A stretch of DNA of 64,000 bases, taken from Rheinheimera maricola (GTDB lineage Bacteria > Pseudomonadota > Gammaproteobacteria > Enterobacterales > Alteromonadaceae). Positions 1 through 8,470 of the stretch are shown here, piece after piece (within the stretch, counting starts at the first letter, position 1; each line of letters begins with the position of its first letter). The stretch spans positions 372,001-436,000 of the forward strand of contig NZ_JAERPS020000001.1 in NCBI RefSeq assembly GCF_016918075.2, in the 5' to 3' direction. The position numbers and the translations under genes were made by a program. The notes below the pieces were generated by a model. The model saw only the letters and a program-made list of their open reading frames with translations, was not told the DNA's origin and did no database searches.

Positions 1-799
1 TCGTATTAAAATGCTGTCCTACTGTTATTTATTTAATAAAATTAGAAGGTTTACTCGAAAAGCTATTTTCTTTAGTGACATGCAGGGTCCGGAGAATTTC
101 TTCTGCCAAGCATTTAAACTTTCTGGTGTTATTACAGCTACTTTACAGCATGGATTATATGTCGAGTATTCTGACAATAATAATATAAATATTATTAATT
201 ACAAAAATCATGTAGCTGATTATTTTTTAGCGTGGGGAACCTGCACTGCTAACTTGATACATAAGTATAGACCTGATAGTAAAGTAGTAATTGTTGGGAA
301 ACCTACATTGCAAAGGGTTAGTGATGATTATTCACGGTGGGATTTTGGTTGTATATTGATTGTTTCAGACCAGAAGATTTTTAATGAGTATAACCTTGAA
401 ATGATTGAAGTTGTAATAAAATCAATGCCTGAAGAATTGGATAGAATGTTTTTGAAGCTGCATCCAAGCAACGATAAAAATATTTATCTTGAAAGGTTTC
501 CTCAATTAAAGATAACTGACGTTATTCCTGATGAAGTTGGGCTTGTTGTTGGGCACACTACATCGCTGTTGTATGAAATGTTTAGTCAAGGATTCAATGT
601 TGTTAGATATTCCACTGTAGTAGATAGCATTTATTTTCCTGCTAAGGTTGAATTTCGTAGTATTAATGAGTTCAATAAAGCACGAATTTTTGCCTGTTCG
701 AATAGGTTAAAATCGGACTCTGAATATTATATAAATTATCTTGGAAATGAAAGCCTTGAGCGCTATTCTGATTTTATTAAATATTTTGATAGGGTGTAA
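1..799 (+). CDS. Capsule-type transferase, CDP-glycerol/polysialyltransferase-like (5' partial)
   Basis: The gene is cut by the left edge: the frame is already open at base 2 and the first Met is at base 11, so the natural start may lie outside the window. The 262 residues from that Met resemble the C-terminal half of GT-B enzymes of the CDP-glycerol glycerophosphotransferase and polysialyltransferase group. Two donor-site landmarks are visible: KLHPSND near residues 149-155 and GHTTSLLYEM near 181-190. The family transfers nucleotide-activated polyol phosphates or sugars during capsule or teichoic-acid-like polymer synthesis on the cytoplasmic side of the membrane. It ends 3 bases before the sulfotransferase-like gene and shares its AT-rich composition, so the two are probably co-transcribed. 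The substrate cannot be told. Confidence 0.55.
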   Translation, partial: RIKMLSYCYLFNKIRRFTRKAIFFSDMQGPENFFCQAFKLSGVITATLQHGLYVEYSDNNNINIINYKNHVADYFLAWGTCTANLIHKYRPDSKVVIVGKPTLQRVSDDYSRWDFGCILIVSDQKIFNEYNLEMIEVVIKSMPEELDRMFLKLHPSNDKNIYLERFPQLKITDVIPDEVGLVVGHTTSLLYEMFSQGFNVVRYSTVVDSIYFPAKVEFRSINEFNKARIFACSNRLKSDSEYYINYLGNESLERYSDFIKYFDRV

Positions 800-802
800 A
801 TA

Positions 803-1597
803 ATGAATAAAGACTTAGAGTTAATTTCGACAGAAGGAAAAAAATACGTAGTTTCTGTTCCCTTAAGTCATTTACATTTCCCGAGTGCTTACGTGTTTGC
901 ATTCGCAAAGAGCGGATCTACTCTATTAGATAGATTAGTTAGGGATTACTGTAAGGAGATAGGTGTTCCTAGTTTCTCATTATTTGGATCAGCGTTTAAT
1001 CTTGGTGTTAATCCCGGACATATAGATAAGGATGCTAAGCAAGCGTTTACAGCGCTTGGAACAGTCTATACTGGATTTCGTCACTATCCTAGGAACTTCG
1101 ACTTGGATTTGAGGGAAGCAAATTGTATTTGGTTGACACGAGATCCACGGGACATGCTAGTTTCACTTTATTTTTCAATTGCAAAGTCACACGTAGTTAA
1201 ACAAGGAGACAATGCGAGATTTAAAGAGCGAGAAATAGTTAATTCTATGGATATTGATACTTTTGTTCTATCTCGAGCGAGTAGTTATATAAAGAATTTT
1301 AATATGTATAGAAACAAGTTGCCGATCAACAAGACTAAAATTGTTCGTTACGAAGATGTAATTTATGATAAGGAATCTCTGCTTTCGTTGTTGGTAGAAC
1401 ACTTGGCACTTCCTACAAACGTTGACGCGCTGATTAAAGTAGCGAAGAAACATGACGTAATCCCTGATTCAGAACAAGTTTCCGATCATGTTCGTCAAGT
1501 TCATCCTGGGAACTATTTAGTAAAATTAAAGCAGGATACCATAGGTATATTGAATAAAGAATTGTCAACCTTCTTAGATTATTTTGATTACAGGTAA
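803..1597 (+). CDS. Sulfotransferase-fold protein
   Basis: This 264-residue protein has the two nucleotide-binding signatures of PAPS-dependent sulfotransferases. The 5'-phosphosulfate loop reads AFAKSGSTLLDRL (Lys36, Ser37, Thr40). The 3'-phosphate-binding segment reads WLTRDPRDMLVSLYFS (Arg113, Ser121). The family moves a sulfuryl group from PAPS to a hydroxyl or amine, here presumably on a glycan. ATG 803 lies 3 bases after the upstream stop. Two donors are possible from the context. PAPS could come from the CysDNC operon at 12421-17158. Alternatively, the adjacent phosphoramidate genes could supply 3'-phospho-CDP-amidate, which carries the same 3'-phosphonucleotide handle. The fold is clear; the transferred group is inference. 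Confidence 0.8.
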   Translation: MNKDLELISTEGKKYVVSVPLSHLHFPSAYVFAFAKSGSTLLDRLVRDYCKEIGVPSFSLFGSAFNLGVNPGHIDKDAKQAFTALGTVYTGFRHYPRNFDLDLREANCIWLTRDPRDMLVSLYFSIAKSHVVKQGDNARFKEREIVNSMDIDTFVLSRASSYIKNFNMYRNKLPINKTKIVRYEDVIYDKESLLSLLVEHLALPTNVDALIKVAKKHDVIPDSEQVSDHVRQVHPGNYLVKLKQDTIGILNKELSTFLDYFDYR

Positions 1598-1605
1598 GGT
1601 TTTAA

Positions 1606-2835
1606 ATGAAATTGAAGGTTTTACTGGTAATTGATTCAATGCCAAGAGTTCTCACGTACATCCCATTATACGAGGAGTTCTTATTGCATGGATTTGAAGT
1701 TAAGTTTTTAGCGGCTAGTCCCGATATTGAAATCGAATTGGCAACTCAGTTCAGTTTAAAAGAAGATATTGTTTGTTTTTCTCTAGAATGCTCAGATTCA
1801 ATAAATCAATTCGATATTCTTTTTTGTCCAGAAACTTGTCTTCTCCCTGACAATTTGACCGTGGTTTCTGTTGCAATTTGTCATAGTATTCCTGACGAAC
1901 CAAATGGTAATTTTAGATATACTGGATTATTTAGAAATAGACCAAATATTGCTCGGCAGTTTGACTATATTATAGTGCCTTCAAAACCAAAAGATGATGA
2001 GATTTATGCTAGGGATTTTGAAAGCTTTACATCAAAAATATATCCAAGTGATATTATCAAGTATCGTTCACCATCCGTATGCATTATAAAAGGAGGTTAT
2101 CCTAAAGTAGACTATTGGTCTAAACATTTTTTCGCCGAAAATAGATTGAATAATACTATCGTTTATGCTCCGACTAACAGCAGGCAACGTTATAGTAATA
2201 TGTTGAGTCTAGGAAAGGATTTTTTACTTAAATTGAGCAAGGAACTCCCTCACTTTAGGATAGTTGTTAGACCATATCCAGGCGATTTGGAATGCGTCAA
2301 CTTGTTTCAAAGTTTAGATGTCGGGAATATTCTTTTTGACTATACAGCATCCGGTTTTCACTATTTGAAAGACGCCGCGTTTATGGTAACTGATCGCTCT
2401 TCATTAGCTTTTTCTTTTTCCCTTAGTGCAAAAAGACCGGTTGTCTTTCTAAAAGAAAACGATGATAAAAAGGTTAATATACCCAACGACATAGGAATAG
2501 ATATCTATAATATTGCTACGTCAATAAACGACATAGGCCACTATATAACTGGTGATGGTTCTAATAAATTTGACTATGACGGTTTTGGAAATAGATTTTT
2601 ATATAAATATTTAGAAAGTAGTACTTATATAGCCTCTATACTACCAGTAATGGCTAGCAGAAATATTGATCCAGAGTTTATCTCAGTGCCGCGTGAACCG
2701 ACTCATTTAATGACAATTAATGATATTAATTGTCATATTACTAAACTTAATGAAATGTGGCCTAGAAAAACAAAGCATCAAGATTTCGAGCTGAACAAGA
2801 TAATAACAGCGCTTTCTAAAAAAATTACAGAATAA
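1606..2835 (+). CDS. Glycosyl/glycerophosphotransferase-like GT-B protein
   Basis: The 409-residue product looks like a CDP-glycerol glycerophosphotransferase-family enzyme. The N-terminal Rossmann half is followed by a C-terminal half carrying YAPTNSR (from 187), VVRPYPGD (Arg222) and TDRSSLAFSFSL (from 262). These fall where the family has its YAPTxR, RxHP and TDYSS motifs. The TDYSS-type serine pair is retained, while the canonical His of RxHP is replaced (RPYP). Such enzymes build phosphodiester-linked or sugar polymers in capsule and teichoic-acid pathways. The start follows the sulfotransferase-like stop by 8 bases. The 24 bases after it contain a GTGAGGG ribosome-binding site for the next gene. 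The exact donor and acceptor are unknown. Confidence 0.6.
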   Translation: MKLKVLLVIDSMPRVLTYIPLYEEFLLHGFEVKFLAASPDIEIELATQFSLKEDIVCFSLECSDSINQFDILFCPETCLLPDNLTVVSVAICHSIPDEPNGNFRYTGLFRNRPNIARQFDYIIVPSKPKDDEIYARDFESFTSKIYPSDIIKYRSPSVCIIKGGYPKVDYWSKHFFAENRLNNTIVYAPTNSRQRYSNMLSLGKDFLLKLSKELPHFRIVVRPYPGDLECVNLFQSLDVGNILFDYTASGFHYLKDAAFMVTDRSSLAFSFSLSAKRPVVFLKENDDKKVNIPNDIGIDIYNIATSINDIGHYITGDGSNKFDYDGFGNRFLYKYLESSTYIASILPVMASRNIDPEFISVPREPTHLMTINDINCHITKLNEMWPRKTKHQDFELNKIITALSKKITE

Positions 2836-2859
2836 AGCATTAATGACAGTGAGGGCACA

Positions 2860-3378
2860 ATGATTACTTGGTTGATAGGACTATCTGGTAGCGGAAAAAC
2901 AACAGTCGGTAGGTGTCTTTTCAATTCATTGAAGGATTTGAAACCTAACTCTGTTTTTATAGATGGTGATGAAATTCGCGAGGTATTCAAACACAATCGC
3001 GGTAGCGCTCCGTATACAATAGAGGGACGACGCCAGAATGCAGAACGTATTCAAGCGCTTTGCAAATGGCTAGATAATCAAGGTATTAACGTAGTGTGTT
3101 GTATTTTGTCCATATTTGAAGAGTCTCGGGAATGGAACCGGGAAAACTATTCTGATTATTTTGAGGTCTTTGTTGATACTCCTATGGAGGTTCTTAAAAC
3201 TCGTCGTGAGATGTATGTACGAGCGGAACGTGGGGAGACGGATAATGTAGTTGGGATGGATATTCCATTTCCGCCACCAAAGGCGCCAAATCTAGTAATC
3301 GATGGTAGCGGTAATGGTAATAACCCTCAGCAGAGCGCGTCCTTAATTGTAAGCTACATAAAGGAGCGTTTGGTGTGA
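2860..3378 (+). CDS. APS-kinase-like protein; candidate CDP-amidate 3'-kinase (Cj1415-like)
   Basis: This 172-residue P-loop kinase is of the adenylylsulfate kinase family. The Walker A is GLSGSGKTT (residues 8-16), followed by VFIDGDEIREVF, the family's DGD motif. It differs from canonical CysC, which is present separately at 16502. The DPKGLYKKAR and FTGI segments are replaced by MYVRAERGETDNVVGMD, which implies another nucleotide substrate. In C. jejuni the APS-kinase homologue Cj1415 phosphorylates the ribose 3'-OH of cytidine diphosphoramidate. The Cj1416-, Cj1417- and Cj1418-like genes follow at 4802-9253, so I infer the same role here. The alternative is a second APS kinase serving the neighbouring sulfotransferase. 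It overlaps the next gene by 4 bases. Confidence 0.65.
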   Translation: MITWLIGLSGSGKTTVGRCLFNSLKDLKPNSVFIDGDEIREVFKHNRGSAPYTIEGRRQNAERIQALCKWLDNQGINVVCCILSIFEESREWNRENYSDYFEVFVDTPMEVLKTRREMYVRAERGETDNVVGMDIPFPPPKAPNLVIDGSGNGNNPQQSASLIVSYIKERLV

Positions 3379-4796
3379 GTTTGAGTTATCCATACGTAAC
3401 TTCAAGTCCTCTTGATAATCGACAATCTTATACGTATACCGCATACGAGGGCTTGTCGTTTATCGACTCATGGATGGATCTGCGACAGAAATATGTAATT
3501 AAAAACCAAAATACTAATGTTGTTAACGTTATATCTGATGACAGCGAAAATGAGTATGACGAAATTTCAATTGCTCCAGGAGAGTCAATCACTACATTGG
3601 CTACATTTAAATGGCTGCTACGAAATAATGAAATTAAAAAAAGCTTTGTTGATTTTTTTATTCAAAGATTTGAAGTAAGTAAGCGCTTGTTTGATAAATA
3701 TTTGATTACGGCAAGTAGGCCTAAAAGTCAAGGTGGGTATCATTCGCTTGAAAACTATATTCTTTTTGCAGAGGTTTTGTCTAAGTATTTAGAAAAAATA
3801 TACTATCTTCCTGCACTAAATGCGCTGTTGAAAACAGTTGATACTATTCTTGGTTTTCACGATGAATTAACCGAAGAACAGACAATGAGAGTGTCTATTG
3901 TTATTAAAAAGGAACTTTTTTTCGTAAGTATACTTACTGACGGGATGCAGTGTTCTCGTTCCGTCTTTCAAAGGCAAGCGGCCATAGGAACAGATAAAAT
4001 TAATGTTAAGGCCAAAAGTTTTGATCTGTCCCATACAACGTTTATTGCTGCTGATACCGTTAGAACACGAGCTTACGTACTAGCGTTGCAAAACGTAGGC
4101 ATTCGGTTTAATTCAATAGTTTTTTTAAAGTCAACAAAAGCAAAATGGGGGCAAGCCAGTCAACTTCCTGCATTGAGTACGCCATTAGATTGCAATGTTT
4201 TTTCAAGTGATTTAAATGTCGCGCTATCTGAGCTTCTCAACACAATTTCCGACAATGTAGTTGAAATCACATCTGACACCATTAATTGCGTTGAGGTCAA
4301 AAATGCTATTAGCGAATTTTCAAGCACTTTTGTCGTATTTTCTGGATACGGCGGGGAAATTGTAGATGTTCGCGATCTTTCGCCTGATGCACCCATTTTG
4401 CATATCCACTCTGGTTATCTTCCTCAGTACCGTGGTAGTACAACTGTTTACTACTCTATGTTGGAAACAGACGAGTGTGGCGCATCCGCAATTATTTTGG
4501 AGCCTGCTATAGATGAAGGTGTAATTCTCTATAAAAAACTATTTTCTCTTCCTGCAGAGCATGACGACATCGATTACTATTATGACAGTTATATCAGGGC
4601 TGACGTTTTAGTAGAAACCATGAAGGTGTTAAGACACTCCTTTGGAAACATTCAGGTTGAGGAGCAACGGCCTGAAAATGGTGATTCTTATTATATTATC
4701 CACCCCGTCCTCAAGCATATTTCGATTATGAAAACAAAAGGGATTAAGCCAAGCTTGTTTGGGTCGAAAATAGAAGCGGTTAACAAGGAATACTAA
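3375..4796 (+). CDS. Formyltransferase-domain protein with novel N-terminal half
   Basis: The start is GTG at 3375, overlapping the kinase stop by 4 bases. The first 200 or so residues match nothing I recognise. The C-terminal half looks like the formyl-transferase fold of methionyl-tRNA formyltransferase and sugar N-formyltransferases, with FSGYGGEIVD, then HIHSGYLPQYRGS, then EPAIDEGVIL. The catalytic His (H345) and Asp (D380) fit the family. The usual catalytic Asn two residues before the His is His343 here. By family it would move a formyl group from N10-formyltetrahydrofolate to an amine. In this operon the acceptor could be an amino sugar or a phosphoramidate nitrogen, but nothing in the sequence decides that. 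Altered catalysis is possible. Confidence 0.6.
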   Translation: MSLSYPYVTSSPLDNRQSYTYTAYEGLSFIDSWMDLRQKYVIKNQNTNVVNVISDDSENEYDEISIAPGESITTLATFKWLLRNNEIKKSFVDFFIQRFEVSKRLFDKYLITASRPKSQGGYHSLENYILFAEVLSKYLEKIYYLPALNALLKTVDTILGFHDELTEEQTMRVSIVIKKELFFVSILTDGMQCSRSVFQRQAAIGTDKINVKAKSFDLSHTTFIAADTVRTRAYVLALQNVGIRFNSIVFLKSTKAKWGQASQLPALSTPLDCNVFSSDLNVALSELLNTISDNVVEITSDTINCVEVKNAISEFSSTFVVFSGYGGEIVDVRDLSPDAPILHIHSGYLPQYRGSTTVYYSMLETDECGASAIILEPAIDEGVILYKKLFSLPAEHDDIDYYYDSYIRADVLVETMKVLRHSFGNIQVEEQRPENGDSYYIIHPVLKHISIMKTKGIKPSLFGSKIEAVNKEY

Positions 4797-4801
4797 TAAT
4801 T

Positions 4802-7800
4802 ATGGCTAGACGCTTTGTAATTCTCGGCGCTGGAGCTCCGCAGGTTGGCTCTCAATCTCCATTACTTCACGATGTTATTAAAGGTCGGCAACTTTTGGAA
4901 TTGCAGTTACAAACTGTCGGACTTGAAAAAGACTACGTGTATTTAGTGACAGGCTTTGAGTCTGAACGTTTTGAACCCTATCGTGATTCTGTAACGGTAG
5001 TCGAGAACAAACGATGGAAAGACTCTGGTAGCCTTATGTCACTGGCAATAGCCTGCGAGAAAATTAGAAACGATGATGATGCCACGCAGGAATTGATTGT
5101 TGCATATGGAGATATATTGTTCCGTGAAGAAGCGCTTGAAAGTCTGAGAGAAGATAGCAGTGATATCTCGGTCGCATGGTCTAGTCAGTCCCTTTTGAAT
5201 CAGAATTTTAAACCTCGCTCTACTACCGAAAAGGTAGCCGTTGTCAATGGAGTACTTCAGAGTATTAGCACTCACATACCAGAACACTCGATTGATGGAT
5301 TTTTTGTCGGATTAGTGCGTTTTTCCGGTGATGCGCTACATGAACTTTTTGACTTTTGCAATGAGCCATCTCGTGAGTTGCAAAAAGCAACCGTGGGGGA
5401 GTTTGTTGAGTTTCTTCGTTGTAGAGGAAAAATCGTTGATGCTATCGATTTGAAAGGTGATTGGGCTGAAGTCGGTTCAGAGCATGATATAGTTCGCTTT
5501 GTGTTAGGAACAAAAGCAGAGACGCTATCTCGTTTACGTAAGCTTGTGTCTGTTTCGCAAATTGAAGACCAAGTATCATTTGACGTCAAAAATTGGCAAG
5601 AGGATTCAAAGAATATTTTGTCTTTGATCAAAAGCCAATTTTCAGAATCCTTAATCGTCCGGTCTAGCGCGCGAAGTGAAGACTCCTTCACACATTCCAA
5701 CGCCGGGGCTTATACCAGCTTGTTACATGTTGACCCTAATAACGGTTTAGAAGCAGCTATTGAAGAAGTTATTGCCTCTTATCACAACCAACAGCCAGAT
5801 GATCAAGTGTTGGTTCAGCCGATGTTAAAAAATGTTATTCGTAGCGGTGTCGCTTTTACGCGTACTCTTGAACACGGTGCCCCCTATTATGTGATTAATT
5901 ATGACGAAACCGGTTCGACGGATGGCATTACTGCAGGAAGCAATAACGAACATAAGACATTAGTTATTCGGCGCGGAGCAAAACCTGAACAAGTTGCTAA
6001 TTCTGAGCTATTACCTCTATTAGATGCCATGAGAGAAATAGAGGGATTGCTAAGCTTCGATTCTCTCGATATAGAGTTTGCGATGACAGAGGGTAATGTA
6101 GTTCATATTCTTCAAGTGCGGCCAATAGCTGTGCAGAAAGCTGAAGTCGAAACAAGTACAGATGCATGTTATGAAGTGCTTGACCAAGCTGAAACATTAT
6201 GGATTCAACTTAAGCGTGCATCAGCGCATCTAGCTGGTGACGAGCCTATTTATGGTGTAATGCCAGACTGGAACCCTGCTGAAATTATCGGAACAAACCC
6301 TGGTAAGTTGGCTGAAACACTTTACAAATACCTTATTATGGATGAAACGTGGGCGACTCAGAGAGCCGAGTATGGTTATCGAGATGTAAGACCGCAACCT
6401 CTTCTTGTCTCGTTTGCTGGAAAGCCATACGTTGATGTGCGCGCGAGTTTTAATTCATTTATTCCGAAAAATATTAGTGAGGCTGAAGCGCACCAGTTGG
6501 TAAACTTTTATCTGAGTTATTTAAAGTCTAATCCTAAGTTACATGACAAAGTAGAGTTTGAGGTGGTTCCAACTTGTGTAGGTCCGGCATTTTATCGTTG
6601 GGAAGAGCGCTTGCAGCAAAAAGGTGGTTTTGACCCTGAGTTGATCTCCAAGTTAAAGGCCGGGCTTTTAAATGTGTCTAGACATGCTGTTGAGAATACT
6701 AAAACCTACTTATCTAATGTGGAAAAACTACAGGCGCGGATCAGTAAACGCAGAAAGAGTAAACAAGCCGCTAGTATACGCAACGTGCGCCTATTGTTAG
6801 ACGAGTGCCGGCTACATGGTACTTTACCTTTTGCACATCTTGCTCGTAGTGGTTTTGTTGCGGCAACTATACTGAAAGAAGGCGTAAAAGAAGGTTGGTT
6901 AACGCAAGCCGCAATGGATGATTTTATGTGTAGTGTTCGTACGGTATCACATGAGCTAACCGAGGATGCTAAAGCAACCGCTCAGGGGACGATGAGTTGG
7001 CAAGATTTTGTTGCAACATATGGTCATTTACGTCCTGGTACTTACGATATAACGTCACCGGCATACTTTGACGATCCCGAAAAATTTTTACGGCCTATCG
7101 TTGATGCTGCTATGGACGCAAATCATGCTATCAATGAAGACGATGCATGGATCAAAGAAAAAAGTGGTTTTTTCACTAAGGTGCGAGCGTTGGGTCTTGA
7201 TTATACCGATGAGCTGATTGAACAGTTTCTACGTGATGGTATAGAAGGTCGTGAGAAAGCTAAATTTATTTTTAGCCGTAACCTTTCTGAAGCGCTTGAT
7301 ATGATGAGAATACTCGCAACTGAATTCGGGTTAACTGTTGAAGAGTGGGCCAATTTATCTTTGTATGATGTTTTAGGACTGTCTGAAAGTACTCTTAAAA
7401 CGGCTGAACAGAAAGATTTTTTACTCGCTGAAGCATTTAAGAACGGGCGGCAACGAAAATTAGCGTCAACGTGTGAACTGCCTGCCCTACTTACTTCATT
7501 GGATGATTTCTATTCTTTTGAATTAAGCGCAGGCGTACCTAACTATATCGGCTCTAAACGCGTAATGGCGCGTTGTGTTCATTTGAATGGAACGGAGCAA
7601 GGTGACCTCGATGTTCAAGGCGCTGTGGTATTAATACCTCAAGCAGATCCTGGGTATGATTGGCTTTTTGGTCAGGGTATAGCAGGTTTAATTACGATGT
7701 ATGGCGGTGCGAACTCCCATATGGCTATTCGTTCTGCAGAGTTTGGATTGCCTGCGGCTATTGGTATTGGCGAGCAGCTGTTTAAGCAGCTTTCTCAAGC

Positions 7801-7852
7801 TCAAGAAATAGAGCTTGATCCTGCGAATAATGTAATGCGGACATTACGGTAA
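4802..7852 (+). CDS. Candidate L-glutamine kinase (Cj1418-like, PPDK-type) fused to nucleotidyltransferase-like domain
   Basis: This 1016-residue protein has three recognisable parts. Residues 1-245 look like a nucleotidyltransferase (VILGAGAP, VAYGDILF), but the GxRxxP...PK signature is missing, so this part may be inactive. Residues about 260-460 are a PPDK/PEP-synthase ATP-grasp domain (VRSSARSED around Arg287; DIEFAM, LQVRPIAV). Residues about 930-1010 are the swivelling phospho-His domain, GGANSHMAI with His973. No PEP/pyruvate-binding barrel is evident between them. C. jejuni Cj1418 has the PPDK-like parts and phosphorylates the amide nitrogen of L-glutamine with ATP. With the Cj1417-, Cj1416- and Cj1415-like neighbours, the same first step is inferred. 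It overlaps the next gene by 1 base (TAATG). Annotation as PEP synthase would be misleading. Confidence 0.7.
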   Translation: MARRFVILGAGAPQVGSQSPLLHDVIKGRQLLELQLQTVGLEKDYVYLVTGFESERFEPYRDSVTVVENKRWKDSGSLMSLAIACEKIRNDDDATQELIVAYGDILFREEALESLREDSSDISVAWSSQSLLNQNFKPRSTTEKVAVVNGVLQSISTHIPEHSIDGFFVGLVRFSGDALHELFDFCNEPSRELQKATVGEFVEFLRCRGKIVDAIDLKGDWAEVGSEHDIVRFVLGTKAETLSRLRKLVSVSQIEDQVSFDVKNWQEDSKNILSLIKSQFSESLIVRSSARSEDSFTHSNAGAYTSLLHVDPNNGLEAAIEEVIASYHNQQPDDQVLVQPMLKNVIRSGVAFTRTLEHGAPYYVINYDETGSTDGITAGSNNEHKTLVIRRGAKPEQVANSELLPLLDAMREIEGLLSFDSLDIEFAMTEGNVVHILQVRPIAVQKAEVETSTDACYEVLDQAETLWIQLKRASAHLAGDEPIYGVMPDWNPAEIIGTNPGKLAETLYKYLIMDETWATQRAEYGYRDVRPQPLLVSFAGKPYVDVRASFNSFIPKNISEAEAHQLVNFYLSYLKSNPKLHDKVEFEVVPTCVGPAFYRWEERLQQKGGFDPELISKLKAGLLNVSRHAVENTKTYLSNVEKLQARISKRRKSKQAASIRNVRLLLDECRLHGTLPFAHLARSGFVAATILKEGVKEGWLTQAAMDDFMCSVRTVSHELTEDAKATAQGTMSWQDFVATYGHLRPGTYDITSPAYFDDPEKFLRPIVDAAMDANHAINEDDAWIKEKSGFFTKVRALGLDYTDELIEQFLRDGIEGREKAKFIFSRNLSEALDMMRILATEFGLTVEEWANLSLYDVLGLSESTLKTAEQKDFLLAEAFKNGRQRKLASTCELPALLTSLDDFYSFELSAGVPNYIGSKRVMARCVHLNGTEQGDLDVQGAVVLIPQADPGYDWLFGQGIAGLITMYGGANSHMAIRSAEFGLPAAIGIGEQLFKQLSQAQEIELDPANNVMRTLR

Positions 7853-8469
7853 TGCACACATCATCAAAGCGAATTGCTATTAGCCAGCGTTACGACCAGG
7901 TACAAGGCCGCAACGAATGGCGTGATTGCCTGGATTCAAGATGGGCTGAACTGCTTTGCCAACTTGGTGCTGTACCTATATTGATTCCAAATAACGTGAG
8001 AGATGTTGACAGTTATCTTGCCGATTTGGCTATTAGCGGGCTGATATTAAGTGGTGGTAATGATATCGGGTCGGCTCCTTTGCGTGATGCAACTGAAACC
8101 AACGCTTTAGCTTATGCTAATAAACATAAGCTACCTGTGCTTGGCGTGTGTCGGGGCATGCAGTTTTTATGTGTTAATCAAGGCGGAGTATTACACGCTT
8201 GCGAAGGTCACGTGTCGAAATACCATAAGTTAAAAGGTGACTGGGCAACACAAAGTAGGTTAAGTGAAGTTAACTCTTATCACAATCATGCAGTTTTTAC
8301 GTATGACTGCCCTGCATTGTTTGAAATACTTGCGACTACTGAGAATGAAGTTGTCGAAGCTTTTCGGCATAAATCCAAGCCTTGGCTTGGCATAATGTGG
8401 CATCCGGAACGAGAGAACCCATTAGTCACTTCTGATTTAAACATAATTAAACAACATTTTGGATTATAA
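7852..8469 (+). CDS. Class I glutamine amidotransferase-like hydrolase; candidate gamma-glutamyl-CDP-amidate hydrolase (Cj1417-like)
   Basis: The 205-residue product has a complete class I glutaminase triad: Cys100 in GVCRGMQF, and His184 and Glu186 in MWHPERE. It is a stand-alone domain of the gamma-glutamyl-GABA hydrolase (PuuD) type, with the SGGNDI segment upstream of the nucleophile. In the C. jejuni phosphoramidate pathway Cj1417 cleaves CDP-L-glutamine to glutamate and cytidine diphosphoramidate. The position here, directly between the Cj1418-like and Cj1416-like genes, argues for that reaction rather than polyamine breakdown; there are no putrescine genes nearby. The ATG overlaps the upstream stop by 1 base, and the stop is 1 base before the next ATG. 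Confidence 0.72.
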   Translation: MHTSSKRIAISQRYDQVQGRNEWRDCLDSRWAELLCQLGAVPILIPNNVRDVDSYLADLAISGLILSGGNDIGSAPLRDATETNALAYANKHKLPVLGVCRGMQFLCVNQGGVLHACEGHVSKYHKLKGDWATQSRLSEVNSYHNHAVFTYDCPALFEILATTENEVVEAFRHKSKPWLGIMWHPERENPLVTSDLNIIKQHFGL

Positions 8470-8470
8470 T

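Noticed and set aside
4802-7852. Annotation as phosphoenolpyruvate synthase
   Set aside because: The PEP/pyruvate-binding barrel is not evident, and the neighbours fit glutamine phosphorylation instead.
8459-8470. TTG 8459 as start of the cytidylyltransferase gene
   Set aside because: ATG 8471 gives the family-typical N-terminus and avoids overlap with the upstream stop.
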